From JADJNY01 sp046349615 (lineage in GTDB: Bacteria > Planctomycetota > UBA1135 > GCA-002686595): a DNA stretch of 64,000 nucleotides. The first letter of the stretch is position 1, and each line of letters starts with the position of its first letter. Below are positions 43,483 through 52,135 of this stretch, piece after piece. Location of the stretch: the NCBI GenBank assembly GCA_046349615.1, contig JAXMBZ010000001.1, positions 310,001-374,000 of the forward strand, read 5' to 3'. The notes under the pieces are model-generated. The model was not told the origin of the DNA and ran no database searches. It saw only the letters and a list, made by a program, of their open reading frames with translations. The translations under genes were made by a program, and so were the position numbers.

Positions 43483-44103
43483 ATGACCACGCCCCCCCTC
43501 ACGCGCCGGCAGAAGGACATCCTCGACTTCTTCCGCGAGTACCAAGAGCGCCACGGCCTCGCTCCGACGCTCGAGGAGATCGCGCAGCACCTCGGCGTGA
43601 ACAAGGTGACGGTCTTCGGACACGTCGCCGAACTCGAGAAGAAGGGCGTGATCAAGAAGCGGGCGAAGCGCGCGAGCCGTTCTCTCGCGATCGTCGGCAA
43701 GAAGACCGCCCCCGCGCCGGCGCGAACGCCGGGCGTGCGCATCCTCGGCACGATCGCCGCCGGCAAACCGATCGCGACGATCGAAACCGAGGAGGAGCTC
43801 GAGCTCGACCACATGCTCGGCCGCGGGCGCGATCTCTACGCGCTGCGCGTCAAGGGCAACTCGATGATCGAGGACTCGATCCGCGACGGCGACGTCGTCG
43901 TCGTCGAGCGCCGCACGCACGCGCACAACGGCGAGACGGTCGTCGCCGTGCTCGAAGGAGAAGAAGCGACGCTCAAGCGCTACTACGACGAGGGCGAGCT
44001 CGTCCGGCTCCAGCCCGCGAACGCGGAGTTGAAGCCCGTGCGCGTGAAGAAGTCCGAGATCGAGATCCGCGGCGTGCTCGTCGCCGTCGTTCGAACGTTC
44101 TGA
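43483..44103 (+). CDS. lexA: LexA repressor
   Basis: 206 residues. SOS repressor that self-cleaves when RecA is activated. The N-terminal winged helix starts LTRRQKDILDFFREYQERHG, with the recognition region LEEIAQHLGVNKVTVFGHV. The cleavage site is Ala93-Gly94 in GTIAAGKP, and the catalytic dyad is Ser127 (KGNSMIEDSI) and Lys165 (EATLKRYY). All key residues are present. It follows a 24-residue membrane ORF and ends in a strong terminator. Confidence 0.95.
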   Translation: MTTPPLTRRQKDILDFFREYQERHGLAPTLEEIAQHLGVNKVTVFGHVAELEKKGVIKKRAKRASRSLAIVGKKTAPAPARTPGVRILGTIAAGKPIATIETEEELELDHMLGRGRDLYALRVKGNSMIEDSIRDGDVVVVERRTHAHNGETVVAVLEGEEATLKRYYDEGELVRLQPANAELKPVRVKKSEIEIRGVLVAVVRTF

Positions 44104-44131
44104 CGCGCCCAGTTCAGGAGCTGCGCGCGTC

Positions 44132-44162
44132 CGGGAGCCGCTCACGCGGCTCCCGTGCTTTT
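44132..44162 (+). terminator. Terminator after lexA
   Basis: A perfect 10-bp stem CGGGAGCCGC/GCGGCTCCCG with loop TCAC (44132-44155), followed by TGCTTTT. It is the clearest intrinsic terminator in the window. Confidence 0.75.
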
Positions 44163-44248
44163 CGGGGGAGTGCGCTGCGCCGTTCGGTCGCCGTGCCGTC
44201 CGCTTGCCGTGCTGTCCGCGCGCCGCGCTCGCGTGGTAGACGTGCCGC

Positions 44249-47224
44249 ATGCGACACGGCCTCCTCGCGCTCGTCCTCGCCCTCGGCTCGTCGGCCTGCA
44301 CCACGCTCGCGCCGAGCGAGTCGCGCGCGCCGGTCACGCTCCTCACGCTGCTCGACGAGCTCGCCGACCCCGCCGCGCTCGCGCGCTTTCCCGCGCCGGA
44401 GTACCGCTCGCTCCAAGCGACGAGCTACCACCGCGCGTCGACGCATCGCGACCAACAGAATCGCAGCGACCGCGGCTGGTTCGCCGACTCCGACGGCACG
44501 GGCTTCGTGCGCACGGAGCGCGTCGGCGACCGCGAGGAGTACGTGCTCATGGAGCACGCCGGTCCCGGCTGCCTCACGCGTCTCTGGACGCCGTTCTTCT
44601 ACGACGACTTCGGCGAGCGTGTCGGGCCGAACGTGCGCGTCTACCTCGACGGCGCGAGCGAGCCCGTGATCGACGAGCCGCTGATCGCGCTCGTCCGCGG
44701 CGAGGGCACGTTCCGTCCGCCGCTCGCGACGAAGACCGCGCGCGCGGGCGACTCCTACGTGCCGATCCCGTTCGCGCGCGCGTGCAAGGTCACGCTGAGC
44801 GCGAAGCCGTTCTACTACGCGATCGCGTACCGCGCGTACGAGCCCGGGACGGTGGTGGAGACGTTCACGCGCGCGAGGTACGCCGCGGCGGAGCGCGCGC
44901 TCGCCGAGAACGCGCGGCGGCTCGCGGATCGCGAACTCCCGGCGGGCGACGCCGTCACCACGCGTGGGACGGTGCTCGCGGGCGCGGCGCGCGAACTCGA
45001 GCTCCCCGTCGGCGCGCACGCGCTCACGGGCTTCGAGCTGCGCGTTCCGGAGGTCGTGCGCGATCCGGCGCGGCTGCGCTCGACCGTGCTCGCGTTCACG
45101 TTCGACGGCGAGGAGACCGTGTGGTGTCCGCTCGGCGACTTTTTCTGCAGCGCGGACGAACTCCATCCCTTCGACACGTGGACGCGCACGGCGCGCGCGG
45201 ACGGGACGTTCGTCTGTCGCTGGACGATGCCGTGGAAGGAGCGCGCGACGCTGCGCGTCTTGAACCTCGCCGCGACACCGATCGACGTCGAGCTCGCCGC
45301 CGCGACGCGTCCGTGGACGTGGGACGAGCGCTCGATGCACTTCCACGCGCGCTGGCGTCCCGACGACGTCGTGCCGGGCACGCCGTTCTCCGACTGGGAG
45401 TTCGCGGCGATCGAGGGACGCGGCGTCTTCGTCGGCGACGCCTTCAGCGTGCTCAACGTGCAGGGGAGTTGGTGGGGCGAGGGCGACGAGAAGCAGTACG
45501 TCGACGACGATTGGGCGCGCGGGTTCCCATCGCACTTCGGCACGGGGACGGAGGACTACTACGGCTGGGCCGGCGGCGAAGTGCCGTCGCGCGACGACGA
45601 GTTCTCGACGGCGTTCCTCGCGAATGCGCGCGTCGGCGGCCTCGACGACGCGGGCCGGCCCGCGCCGGGACGCAGGACGAACGGCTTCAACGTGTCGACG
45701 CGCGTGCGTTCGCTCGACGCGATCCCGTTCCGCGAGCGCTTCCGCTTCGACCTCGAGTCGTCGTTCGGCACGGACATCCGCAACCCGTGGAACGTGCTCG
45801 CGTACTCGGCCGCGGTCTTCTACTACGCGCGGCCCGGCGCGCGCGACGATCGGCCGGCGCGGACCGAGCGCGCGAAGGAGCCGATCCTGCGCTACCCGGA
45901 GCTCGCGGAGCGCGCGCGAACGTTGCGCGACGTGCCGGTGGAGCTCCGGCCCGTCGTCGAGTGGATTCGCGGGCACGCGCTCGCGTTCGACGCGCGCGGG
46001 CTCGATGCGAAGGGCACCGTGAACGCGGACTCCCCGTTCCTCGTCGATCCCGAGCTCGCGCCGATCGCGCGCGCTCTCTCGAACGCGCGCGTCGTCGGGC
46101 TCGGTGAAGCGACGCACGGCCAGCACGAGAGCTTCGAGACGAAGCGCGCGCTCACGCTTTCGCTCGTGCGCGAGCACGGCTTCCGCATCGTCGCGTACGA
46201 AGCGAGCGCGTCGCGCGCCCGTGCGTGCGATGCGTACGTGCAAGGCGAGACGGACGACCTCGCGGCGGCGCTGAAGGGCCTCGGCATGCTCGTGTGGAGC
46301 ATCGAAGAGAACGCCGCGCTGCTCGAGGACCTGCGCGCGTGGAATCGCGCGGCGAAGCCCGCGGAGCGCGTCCACGTCGTCGGCGTCGACGTGCAAGACC
46401 CCGTCGCCGCCGCGAAACGGCTCGCCGAACTCGTCGCTGTCGAACTCCCCGACGTCGCGAAGACCGCGCTCGCGTTCGCGCCCGAGATCGAAGCGGCGAT
46501 CCCGAAGCTGTGGCGCGGCGAGACGGACGAGTACGAGCGCATCACCCAGCTCGCGGAGGGCGTCGTCGCCGACGTCGAGGCCGTGCGCGAGCGCCTCGGC
46601 GTCGTCGGTGACGAAGCCGTGCTCCGCGCGCGCGAGCTGCGCCGCGGGATCGGCATGCATCACTCGCCAGGCGGTCGCGACCGCGCGATGGGGGAGATGC
46701 TGCTCGAGGAGCTCCGTCGCGCAAGACCGAGCGCGAAGGCCGTCTTCTGGGCGCACGACGGACACGTGCTCCACGCGCCGCTGCGCTATCTCGGGAGCGA
46801 CGAACTCGCGACGGGCGGCGTGCTCGCGCGCGAACTCGGCGCCGACTACGTCGCGGTCGGCTTCGCGTACGGCGCGGGAGAGTTCCACGCGCTCGCGAAG
46901 GACGACGCGGGCGCGTGGAGCTTCGTCGCGCACTCGACCGCGCCGCCGCCGCCGGGCTCGATGGAAGACGCGTTCCATCGCGCGCGCCCGGGCTCGTTCT
47001 TCGTCGACCTGCGCGCGGCGCCGAGCGCGGGCCCCGTCGCCGAGTGGCTCGCCGCGGGACACGGTCAGCGTTGGTACGGTGGCTACGGCGTGCCGGAGGA
47101 CGCGTTCGAGCAGTCGAAGGACGCGACGAAGCTGCTCCCGACGTTTCCGCGCGGCGACTACGACGCGCTCGTCTACCTCGAGCGCACGACGCCGTCGCGA
47201 CCGTTCCGCGCGACGCCGCGGTGA
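44249..47224 (+). CDS. Lipoprotein fusing DUF2961 (GH172-like) and erythromycin esterase-like domains
   Basis: 991 residues with a lipobox (LALGSSAC). The first half is DUF2961, related to GH172 glycosidases: YHRASTHRDQQNRSDRGWF, MEHAGPGCLTRLWTPFF, a jelly-roll region with HFHARWRPDD, and FPSHFGTGTEDYYGWAGG. The second half (about 600-991) is an erythromycin-esterase-like domain: VVGLGEATHGQHESFETKRA, RGIGMHHSPGGRDRAMGEML and VFWAHDGHVLHAPLRYLGS. That domain holds the His/Glu sites of the EreA/SucC-like family, many members of which are not resistance enzymes. I have not met this pairing before. It is monocistronic and surface-exposed by inference. Confidence 0.82.
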   Translation: MRHGLLALVLALGSSACTTLAPSESRAPVTLLTLLDELADPAALARFPAPEYRSLQATSYHRASTHRDQQNRSDRGWFADSDGTGFVRTERVGDREEYVLMEHAGPGCLTRLWTPFFYDDFGERVGPNVRVYLDGASEPVIDEPLIALVRGEGTFRPPLATKTARAGDSYVPIPFARACKVTLSAKPFYYAIAYRAYEPGTVVETFTRARYAAAERALAENARRLADRELPAGDAVTTRGTVLAGAARELELPVGAHALTGFELRVPEVVRDPARLRSTVLAFTFDGEETVWCPLGDFFCSADELHPFDTWTRTARADGTFVCRWTMPWKERATLRVLNLAATPIDVELAAATRPWTWDERSMHFHARWRPDDVVPGTPFSDWEFAAIEGRGVFVGDAFSVLNVQGSWWGEGDEKQYVDDDWARGFPSHFGTGTEDYYGWAGGEVPSRDDEFSTAFLANARVGGLDDAGRPAPGRRTNGFNVSTRVRSLDAIPFRERFRFDLESSFGTDIRNPWNVLAYSAAVFYYARPGARDDRPARTERAKEPILRYPELAERARTLRDVPVELRPVVEWIRGHALAFDARGLDAKGTVNADSPFLVDPELAPIARALSNARVVGLGEATHGQHESFETKRALTLSLVREHGFRIVAYEASASRARACDAYVQGETDDLAAALKGLGMLVWSIEENAALLEDLRAWNRAAKPAERVHVVGVDVQDPVAAAKRLAELVAVELPDVAKTALAFAPEIEAAIPKLWRGETDEYERITQLAEGVVADVEAVRERLGVVGDEAVLRARELRRGIGMHHSPGGRDRAMGEMLLEELRRARPSAKAVFWAHDGHVLHAPLRYLGSDELATGGVLARELGADYVAVGFAYGAGEFHALAKDDAGAWSFVAHSTAPPPPGSMEDAFHRARPGSFFVDLRAAPSAGPVAEWLAAGHGQRWYGGYGVPEDAFEQSKDATKLLPTFPRGDYDALVYLERTTPSRPFRATPR

Positions 47225-47330
47225 GTCCGTCGCTCTGCGTGCTGCGCGACGGGTCGAGCGAGCAGAGAGGTCGACGAGCGCGACGACGTGCTCGAGCGTC
47301 GACGGAGCGACGTTCGAGCCGCCCACCGCG

Positions 47331-49235
47331 TCAGGAGATCCACTCCTCCCACTGCTTGTTCGCGTCGCCGAGGTCGCGCTCGATCTCCGCGAGGCGGAAC
47401 TGGAGCTCCCTCATCTTCGCGGCGTTGCGGTAGACCTCCTCGGTCACGAGCGACGCGTTGATCGTCTCGCGCTCGGACTCGAGCTCCATGATCTTCTTCT
47501 CGAGCTTCTCGAAGGCCCAGGGGTTCTTGATCTTGCCCGGCGTCGACTTCTTGTCGGGCTCGGGCGCTTTCGGCGCGGGTTTCGGCGCGGCCGCGGCCTT
47601 GCGCGCCTTCTCCGCGCTCGCGGCGTCCTGCTCGGCGAGCTTCTTCTCGCGCCACGCGGAGTAGTTGCCCGTGTAGCTCCTCACGCTGCCGCCGTCGACC
47701 TCGAGGATGCGGTTGCAGAGCCCGTCGAGGAACTCACGGTCGTGGCTGATGCACAAGATCGCGCCGTCGAAGTCGCCGAGCATCTCCTCGAGCGCCGTGC
47801 GCGCCGCGAGGTCGAGGTGGTTCGTCGGTTCGTCCATCGCGAGCCACGTCGGGTGCATCAGCGTCAGCTTCGCGAGGCACAGCCGCGCGCGCTCGCCGCC
47901 CGAGAGCGACGCGACGCTCGCGTCGACGTCGTTGCCGCGGAACAGGAAGCGCGCGAGGTGGTTGCGGATCTCCTGGTCGGTCATCTGCGGCCAGTGGCGG
48001 CGCACTTCCGTGTACGGCGTGCCGTCGTCGCGCAACTCGCTCGTGTCCTGGTCGTAGTACCCGCACGCGGCCTTGTGCCCGTACTCGACGAAGCCCGCGT
48101 CCGCCGCGCGTCGGCCCGCGAGGATCTTGAGCAACGTCGACTTGCCCGCGCCGTTCTTCCCGAGGATGCCGATGCGCTCGCCGCGACCGATGCGCAGGTC
48201 GACGTCGCGCAGGAGGGGGCGCTTCTCGTCGTACCACGCGCCGAGTCCGCGCGTCTCGAGCACGATCTCGCCGCCGCGTTCGGCTTTCGGCGGATGGATC
48301 ACGGGCTTGCGCACGTCGTTGAACGGCGCCTGCAGGAGCTCGAGGTTCTGGAGCTTCTTCTCGCGCCCCTTCGCCTCGGCCGTGCGCTGGCTCCCCATGT
48401 GCTTCTTGATGAACTCGCGCTCCTTGCGGAGGAAGTCCTGCTGCTCCTCCCACGCGCGCAGCTCGCTCGTGAAGCGCTCTTCCTTCAAGCGCACGTACTG
48501 CGCGTAGTTGCCCGTGTAGCGGACGAGCGTGCCGCGCTCGAGCTCGTAGATCGCGTCGACGGCGTTCGTGAGCAAGCGGCGGTCGTGGCTGACGACGAGC
48601 ACGGCGCTCTTGAGCTGGCGGATCCAGTTCTCGATCCACTCGATGCCGGTGAGGTCGAGGTGGTTCGTCGGTTCGTCGAGTAGGAGCAGGTCGCCGCCCG
48701 CGACGAGCTCGCGCGCGAGCGCGACGCGGCTCTTCTCGCCGCCCGAGAGCGTGCGTGCTTCGCGCTCCCAGAACTCCGGCGAGAGCCCGATGCCGCGGAG
48801 CACGATCTCGACGCGGCGCTCGGTCTCGTAACCGCCGAGCAGCTCGACGTGGTGGTGGAGCTCGTCGTGCTCCTTGACGATGCGCTCGAGCTCGCTGCCC
48901 TCGACCTCGCCCATGCGACGGGTGAGCTCCTCGAGCCGCGCGATCGAGCGCCGCGTCTCCTCGAGACCGAGCTCGACGTACTCGCGCACCTTCACGCCGG
49001 GCGCGAACTCCGTACGTTGCGCGACGTGGCCGAGCGTGGCGCCCTTGCGCAGCGTGATCGTGCCCCAATCGGGTTGCTCGTCGCCCTCGATCATCCGGAG
49101 CAGCGTCGTCTTGCCGCCGCCGTTGCGGCCGACGAGGCCGACCTTCTCGCCGGGATCGATGCGCAGCGTCGCCTTGCGCAGGACTTCCTGCGCGCCGAAG
49201 TGCTTCTGGACGTCTTCGAGGATGAGGAGGGACAC
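47331..49235 (-). CDS. ABC-F family ATP-binding protein (Uup/EttA-like)
   Basis: 634 residues with two ABC domains in one chain and no membrane part. ABC1 has GRNGGGKTTLLRM, LSGGEKSRVALA and LLLDEPTNHLDLTG; ABC2 has GKNGAGKSTLLK, LSGGERARLCLA and AMDEPTNHLDLA. The linker with WEEQQDFLRKEREFIKKHMG is typical of ABC-F proteins that act on the ribosome. The C-terminal 80 residues form a charged coiled coil (EKLEKKIMELESERETINAS), as in Uup, which binds nucleic acid. The start is GTG at 49235, where family similarity begins. Confidence 0.92.
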   Translation of the reverse strand: MSLLILEDVQKHFGAQEVLRKATLRIDPGEKVGLVGRNGGGKTTLLRMIEGDEQPDWGTITLRKGATLGHVAQRTEFAPGVKVREYVELGLEETRRSIARLEELTRRMGEVEGSELERIVKEHDELHHHVELLGGYETERRVEIVLRGIGLSPEFWEREARTLSGGEKSRVALARELVAGGDLLLLDEPTNHLDLTGIEWIENWIRQLKSAVLVVSHDRRLLTNAVDAIYELERGTLVRYTGNYAQYVRLKEERFTSELRAWEEQQDFLRKEREFIKKHMGSQRTAEAKGREKKLQNLELLQAPFNDVRKPVIHPPKAERGGEIVLETRGLGAWYDEKRPLLRDVDLRIGRGERIGILGKNGAGKSTLLKILAGRRAADAGFVEYGHKAACGYYDQDTSELRDDGTPYTEVRRHWPQMTDQEIRNHLARFLFRGNDVDASVASLSGGERARLCLAKLTLMHPTWLAMDEPTNHLDLAARTALEEMLGDFDGAILCISHDREFLDGLCNRILEVDGGSVRSYTGNYSAWREKKLAEQDAASAEKARKAAAAPKPAPKAPEPDKKSTPGKIKNPWAFEKLEKKIMELESERETINASLVTEEVYRNAAKMRELQFRLAEIERDLGDANKQWEEWIS

Positions 49236-49468
49236 GGCCGGTGCGCGATCGGGGGCGAGGAGGTTACAGCGCGCGCCGCGATCCGGCGAGACGCCCGCGT
49301 GGAAACGCTTTCCGGTTCGACGCGGAGGGGGCGAAGTCCGTTCTCGCGTGCGGAGCGAAGGAGCAGCGCGCGCAACTCGCTTCACCAACGCCGTCTCCGT
49401 CGTTCTCGCGCGACGTGCGCGCACAAACCCCTCAAGCTCCGCAGCCGAACTCCGATCCTCGAAACACC

Positions 49469-49975
49469 ATGAGCATCCAGCCGTTCGGCGCCACCCAGCG
49501 CAACCTCTTCGTTCGTCCCGGAACGACCACGACGACGTCGGCCAAGGCCGCGGCGTCGGCCACGAACGCGACGAGCTCCCAGCCCGCCGCAGGCACTCCC
49601 GACGTCGCTTCCGCGAGCCCGACCGAGCCCGCGATGCGCCGCCGCATCGAGAACTACCTCGACCACGCCGACAAGCGCATCGATCACATGCTCGAGCACG
49701 GCGATCTGTCGCCGCGCCAGCAGGAGGCGTTGAAGAACGCGCAGGAGTCGTTCCACGCGCAGATGGGCCGCCTCGACAGGGCGCTCGACGGCGGCGAAGC
49801 GAACGACGCGATGCACAACATCCTCTCGAACCTCCGCGGTTCGATCGACGCGATCCTCCAGGACGGAGCGTCGCCCACGGACCCGAACGCCGCGACCGGC
49901 TTTGCGAAGTCGGGTCAGCCGGGCCGCACCGTCCACCGCACCGGGGACGCACACGAGATCGACACGCTCGCCTGA
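49469..49975 (+). CDS. Hypothetical helical protein
   Basis: 168 residues, not recognised. It has no signal peptide. The first 50 residues are rich in Thr, Ser and Ala. A central helical part (RRRIENYLDHADKRIDHMLE, then LSPRQQEALKNAQESFHAQM) suggests a coiled coil or helical bundle, and the C-terminal 40 residues look unstructured. It stands alone between the ABC-F gene and a methyltransferase gene, and a hairpin with a UUCG loop follows. Composition resembles small regulators or structural proteins, but no role can be given. Confidence 0.65.
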   Translation: MSIQPFGATQRNLFVRPGTTTTTSAKAAASATNATSSQPAAGTPDVASASPTEPAMRRRIENYLDHADKRIDHMLEHGDLSPRQQEALKNAQESFHAQMGRLDRALDGGEANDAMHNILSNLRGSIDAILQDGASPTDPNAATGFAKSGQPGRTVHRTGDAHEIDTLA

Positions 49976-50056
49976 CCGCGCGGAGCGAGGGCGCGCGCCT
50001 CGGCGCCGGCCTCGTCCCCGGCGAGCGCGTCCCCGACCGGAGGCCGCTGTTCTTCC

Positions 50057-50090
50057 GCCGCGCCCGAGCTTCGGCTCGAGCGCGGCGTTC
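50057..50090. terminator. UUCG-loop hairpin terminator
   Basis: A 13-bp stem with one mismatch (50057-50069 with 50074-50086) closed by a TTCG tetraloop between C and G, followed by GTTC and TTCC. It lies between the converging stops at 49975 and 50116 and could serve both genes. Confidence 0.6.
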
Positions 50091-50115
50091 TTCCGTGCTC
50101 TTGCTTCAGGGCGCT

Positions 50116-50952
50116 TCAGCGCCGTCGCAGCACGAGCACGACGTCGAGGAGTTCGCCGTCGAGCGCGCGCGGCGTGTCGACGTCGTGCGTGAAGTCGTAG
50201 GTCGCGACGTGGACGAGCGCGGGCACGCGGGCGAGGAGTTGCTTCAGCTCGCGAACGTCGTACGTGCGGAAGGTCCAGCGCGTCTCGGAGCGCAGCTCGC
50301 GCGCGCCCGTCGTGACGACGAGGCGCGTGCGCACGGCTTCGAGGCGCCGGGCGCGGTCGGCGGGCTCGACCTGGGTGTTGCAGACGACGCGCGTGCGGCC
50401 GTCGCGCGCGACCCAGCGCTCGCGCGAGCGCGAACGGCTCGCGTAGTCGGTCAGGTGCAGGCCGAGCACGTACAGGCCGCCCGGGACGAGCGCGTCGGCG
50501 ACGCAGCGCAGGTGGTTCGTCGCGGCGCGCTCGTCCTGCAGGTACTTGAAGGTGCTGACGAGGCAGTGCGCGAGATCGAAGCGCGCGCGCGTCGTGAACG
50601 CGCTCATGTCGCCGACGGCGAGCGAGGCGCGCATGCGCTGCTTCGCGAGCCGGGCGCGCGCGAAGTCGAGCATGCGCTCGTTCAAGTCGAAGCCGCGCAC
50701 GCGGTGTCCCCGCCGCGCGAGCTCCGCGACGAGCCGCCCGCTGCCGCAGGCGGGCTCGAGGACGCGCAGGGGGCGCGTGGAGGAGCGCGATGCGTTCCGT
50801 GCACGCTCGGAGGTGTCGCGCGGGCCGCGACGAGTCGCGTGCAGCGCGTGCACGGCCTCGAGGAAGTCCGCCTCCCGCTCCGTGCCTTCGTCGAAGACGA
50901 GGTCGTACCAGCGCGGCGTGTCGTACCAGTCGAGCTCTTCGTAGCGCGGCAT
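50116..50952 (-). CDS. Class I SAM-dependent methyltransferase
   Basis: 278 residues. Motif I is VLEPACGSGRLVAELARRG, followed by GFDLNERMLDFARARL (motif II) and GDMSAFTTRARFDLAHCLV (motif III). The N-terminus RYEELDWYDTPRWYDLVFDE is typical of small-molecule methyltransferases of the Methyltransf_25 type. The C-terminal half has a beta-rich domain that probably shapes the substrate pocket. The substrate is unknown. A variable Arg/Ser-rich insert sits at residues 40-60. It lies downstream of the VWA gene on the same strand with a gap of 78 nt. Confidence 0.82.
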   Translation of the reverse strand: MPRYEELDWYDTPRWYDLVFDEGTEREADFLEAVHALHATRRGPRDTSERARNASRSSTRPLRVLEPACGSGRLVAELARRGHRVRGFDLNERMLDFARARLAKQRMRASLAVGDMSAFTTRARFDLAHCLVSTFKYLQDERAATNHLRCVADALVPGGLYVLGLHLTDYASRSRSRERWVARDGRTRVVCNTQVEPADRARRLEAVRTRLVVTTGARELRSETRWTFRTYDVRELKQLLARVPALVHVATYDFTHDVDTPRALDGELLDVVLVLRRR

Positions 50953-51030
50953 GCGGGCGCGAATGCTAGCGCGTGTGTCGAACGAAGCGAGCCCGCGTCG
51001 AAACAGGTCGCGCGCCGCGCCCGTGACGCC

Positions 51031-52125
51031 TCACCCGCGCACGACCCGCCGCTTGTTCCGCACGTAGTCGACGAGCACATACGACCCGAGTTCGTCGAGC
51101 TGCGAGTAGTACGCGCGCCCGTGGTTCACCTCGGTGAACGTCTCCACGAACTCCACCAGCGTCGGATCGTTCGTGAGCATGAACGTCGTGATCGGGATGC
51201 CGAGCCTGCGGCAGTGGTCCGCTTCCTCCAGCGTCTTGTTCACGATGCGCCGATCGAGGCCGAACGGGTTCTTGTAGATCGTCCCGTCGCGCTCCGTCAG
51301 CGCGCTCGGCTTCCCGTCCGTCAGCATCACGATCTGCCGGTTCGTCTGCGCCTTTCGCCGCAGGAGCTCGCGCGCGAGCTCGAGGCCCGCCTTCGTGTTC
51401 GTGTGGAACGGGCCCGCGCTGAGGTAGGGGAGCTCGTCGATCGGGAGCTCGCGCGCCTCGTCGCCGAACTGCACGACGTGCAGCGCGTCCTTCGGGTAGC
51501 GCTTCTGGATCAGCTCGACGAGCGACAGCGCGACGCGCTTCGCCGGCGTGATCCGGTCCTCGCCGTACAGGACCATGCTGTGCGACACGTCGATCAAGAG
51601 CACCGTCGCGCACGACGACAAGTGCTCGGTCTCGTGCACGCGCAGGTCGTCCTCCGTGAGCTCGAGCTCGCCGCTGCGCGACAGCGCGGCCTTGAGCGAC
51701 TCCTGCGCGTCGACGAGGTGCAGCGCATCGCCGAACTGCCATGCGCGCGTCTCGGACAAGCGCTCGAGCCCCGCGCCGCTCGCCGGCACGCGGTGTTCGC
51801 CGCGCACGTCGGCGGTGAGGCCGCCGAAGAGCTGTTCGAGCGCACCGGCGCGCAGCTCCTGCTCGCCGCGCTTCGACAGGCGCGCGCGGCCCGAGCGATC
51901 GCGCGTGATCGTCTGGCGCTGCTCGAGCCAGCGACGGAACTGCTCGATCGTCAGCTTCTCGTCGAGCAGGCCGTAGCGCTTCCCGACCTGCGCCAGGATC
52001 TGGAGCGCGCGCTCGACGTCGCCGTCGGTGTGCAGGAGGAGCTCGCGGAACACCTGGTTCAGGTGCTTCAAGCGCTCGGCGAGGCCCTCGAGCTCGGGAT
52101 CGAATTGGGAGTAGCGCCACTGCAT
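51031..52125 (-). CDS. VWA domain protein partnered with AAA+ ATPase
   Basis: 364 residues. A helical N-terminal region (LKHLNQVFRELLLHTDGDVE) is followed by a von Willebrand A domain with the MIDAS motif DVSHS (179-183), a later VMLTDGKPSAL and a C-terminal YVLVDYVRNKRR. It resembles the chelatase-type VWA subunit that works with a MoxR/BchI-like ATPase, the gene immediately upstream. The ATG at 52125 is preferred over a GTG at 52128 because GAGGG then lies 7 nt upstream. The pair probably remodels or inserts metal into a partner protein; the target is unknown. Confidence 0.85.
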   Translation of the reverse strand: MQWRYSQFDPELEGLAERLKHLNQVFRELLLHTDGDVERALQILAQVGKRYGLLDEKLTIEQFRRWLEQRQTITRDRSGRARLSKRGEQELRAGALEQLFGGLTADVRGEHRVPASGAGLERLSETRAWQFGDALHLVDAQESLKAALSRSGELELTEDDLRVHETEHLSSCATVLLIDVSHSMVLYGEDRITPAKRVALSLVELIQKRYPKDALHVVQFGDEARELPIDELPYLSAGPFHTNTKAGLELARELLRRKAQTNRQIVMLTDGKPSALTERDGTIYKNPFGLDRRIVNKTLEEADHCRRLGIPITTFMLTNDPTLVEFVETFTEVNHGRAYYSQLDELGSYVLVDYVRNKRRVVRG

Positions 52126-52135
52126 CACGCGGCCC

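Noticed and set aside
44249..47224. Dedicated macrolide resistance gene
   Set aside because: The esterase-like half is fused to DUF2961 on a lipoprotein, with no mobile element or resistance cluster nearby; the family has many members without that role.
44114..47326. Minus-strand reading frame of 1070 codons opposite the DUF2961 fusion gene
   Set aside because: Its translation is Arg/Ala/Glu-rich with no motif, while the plus strand has two clear domain families. It is a shadow frame.
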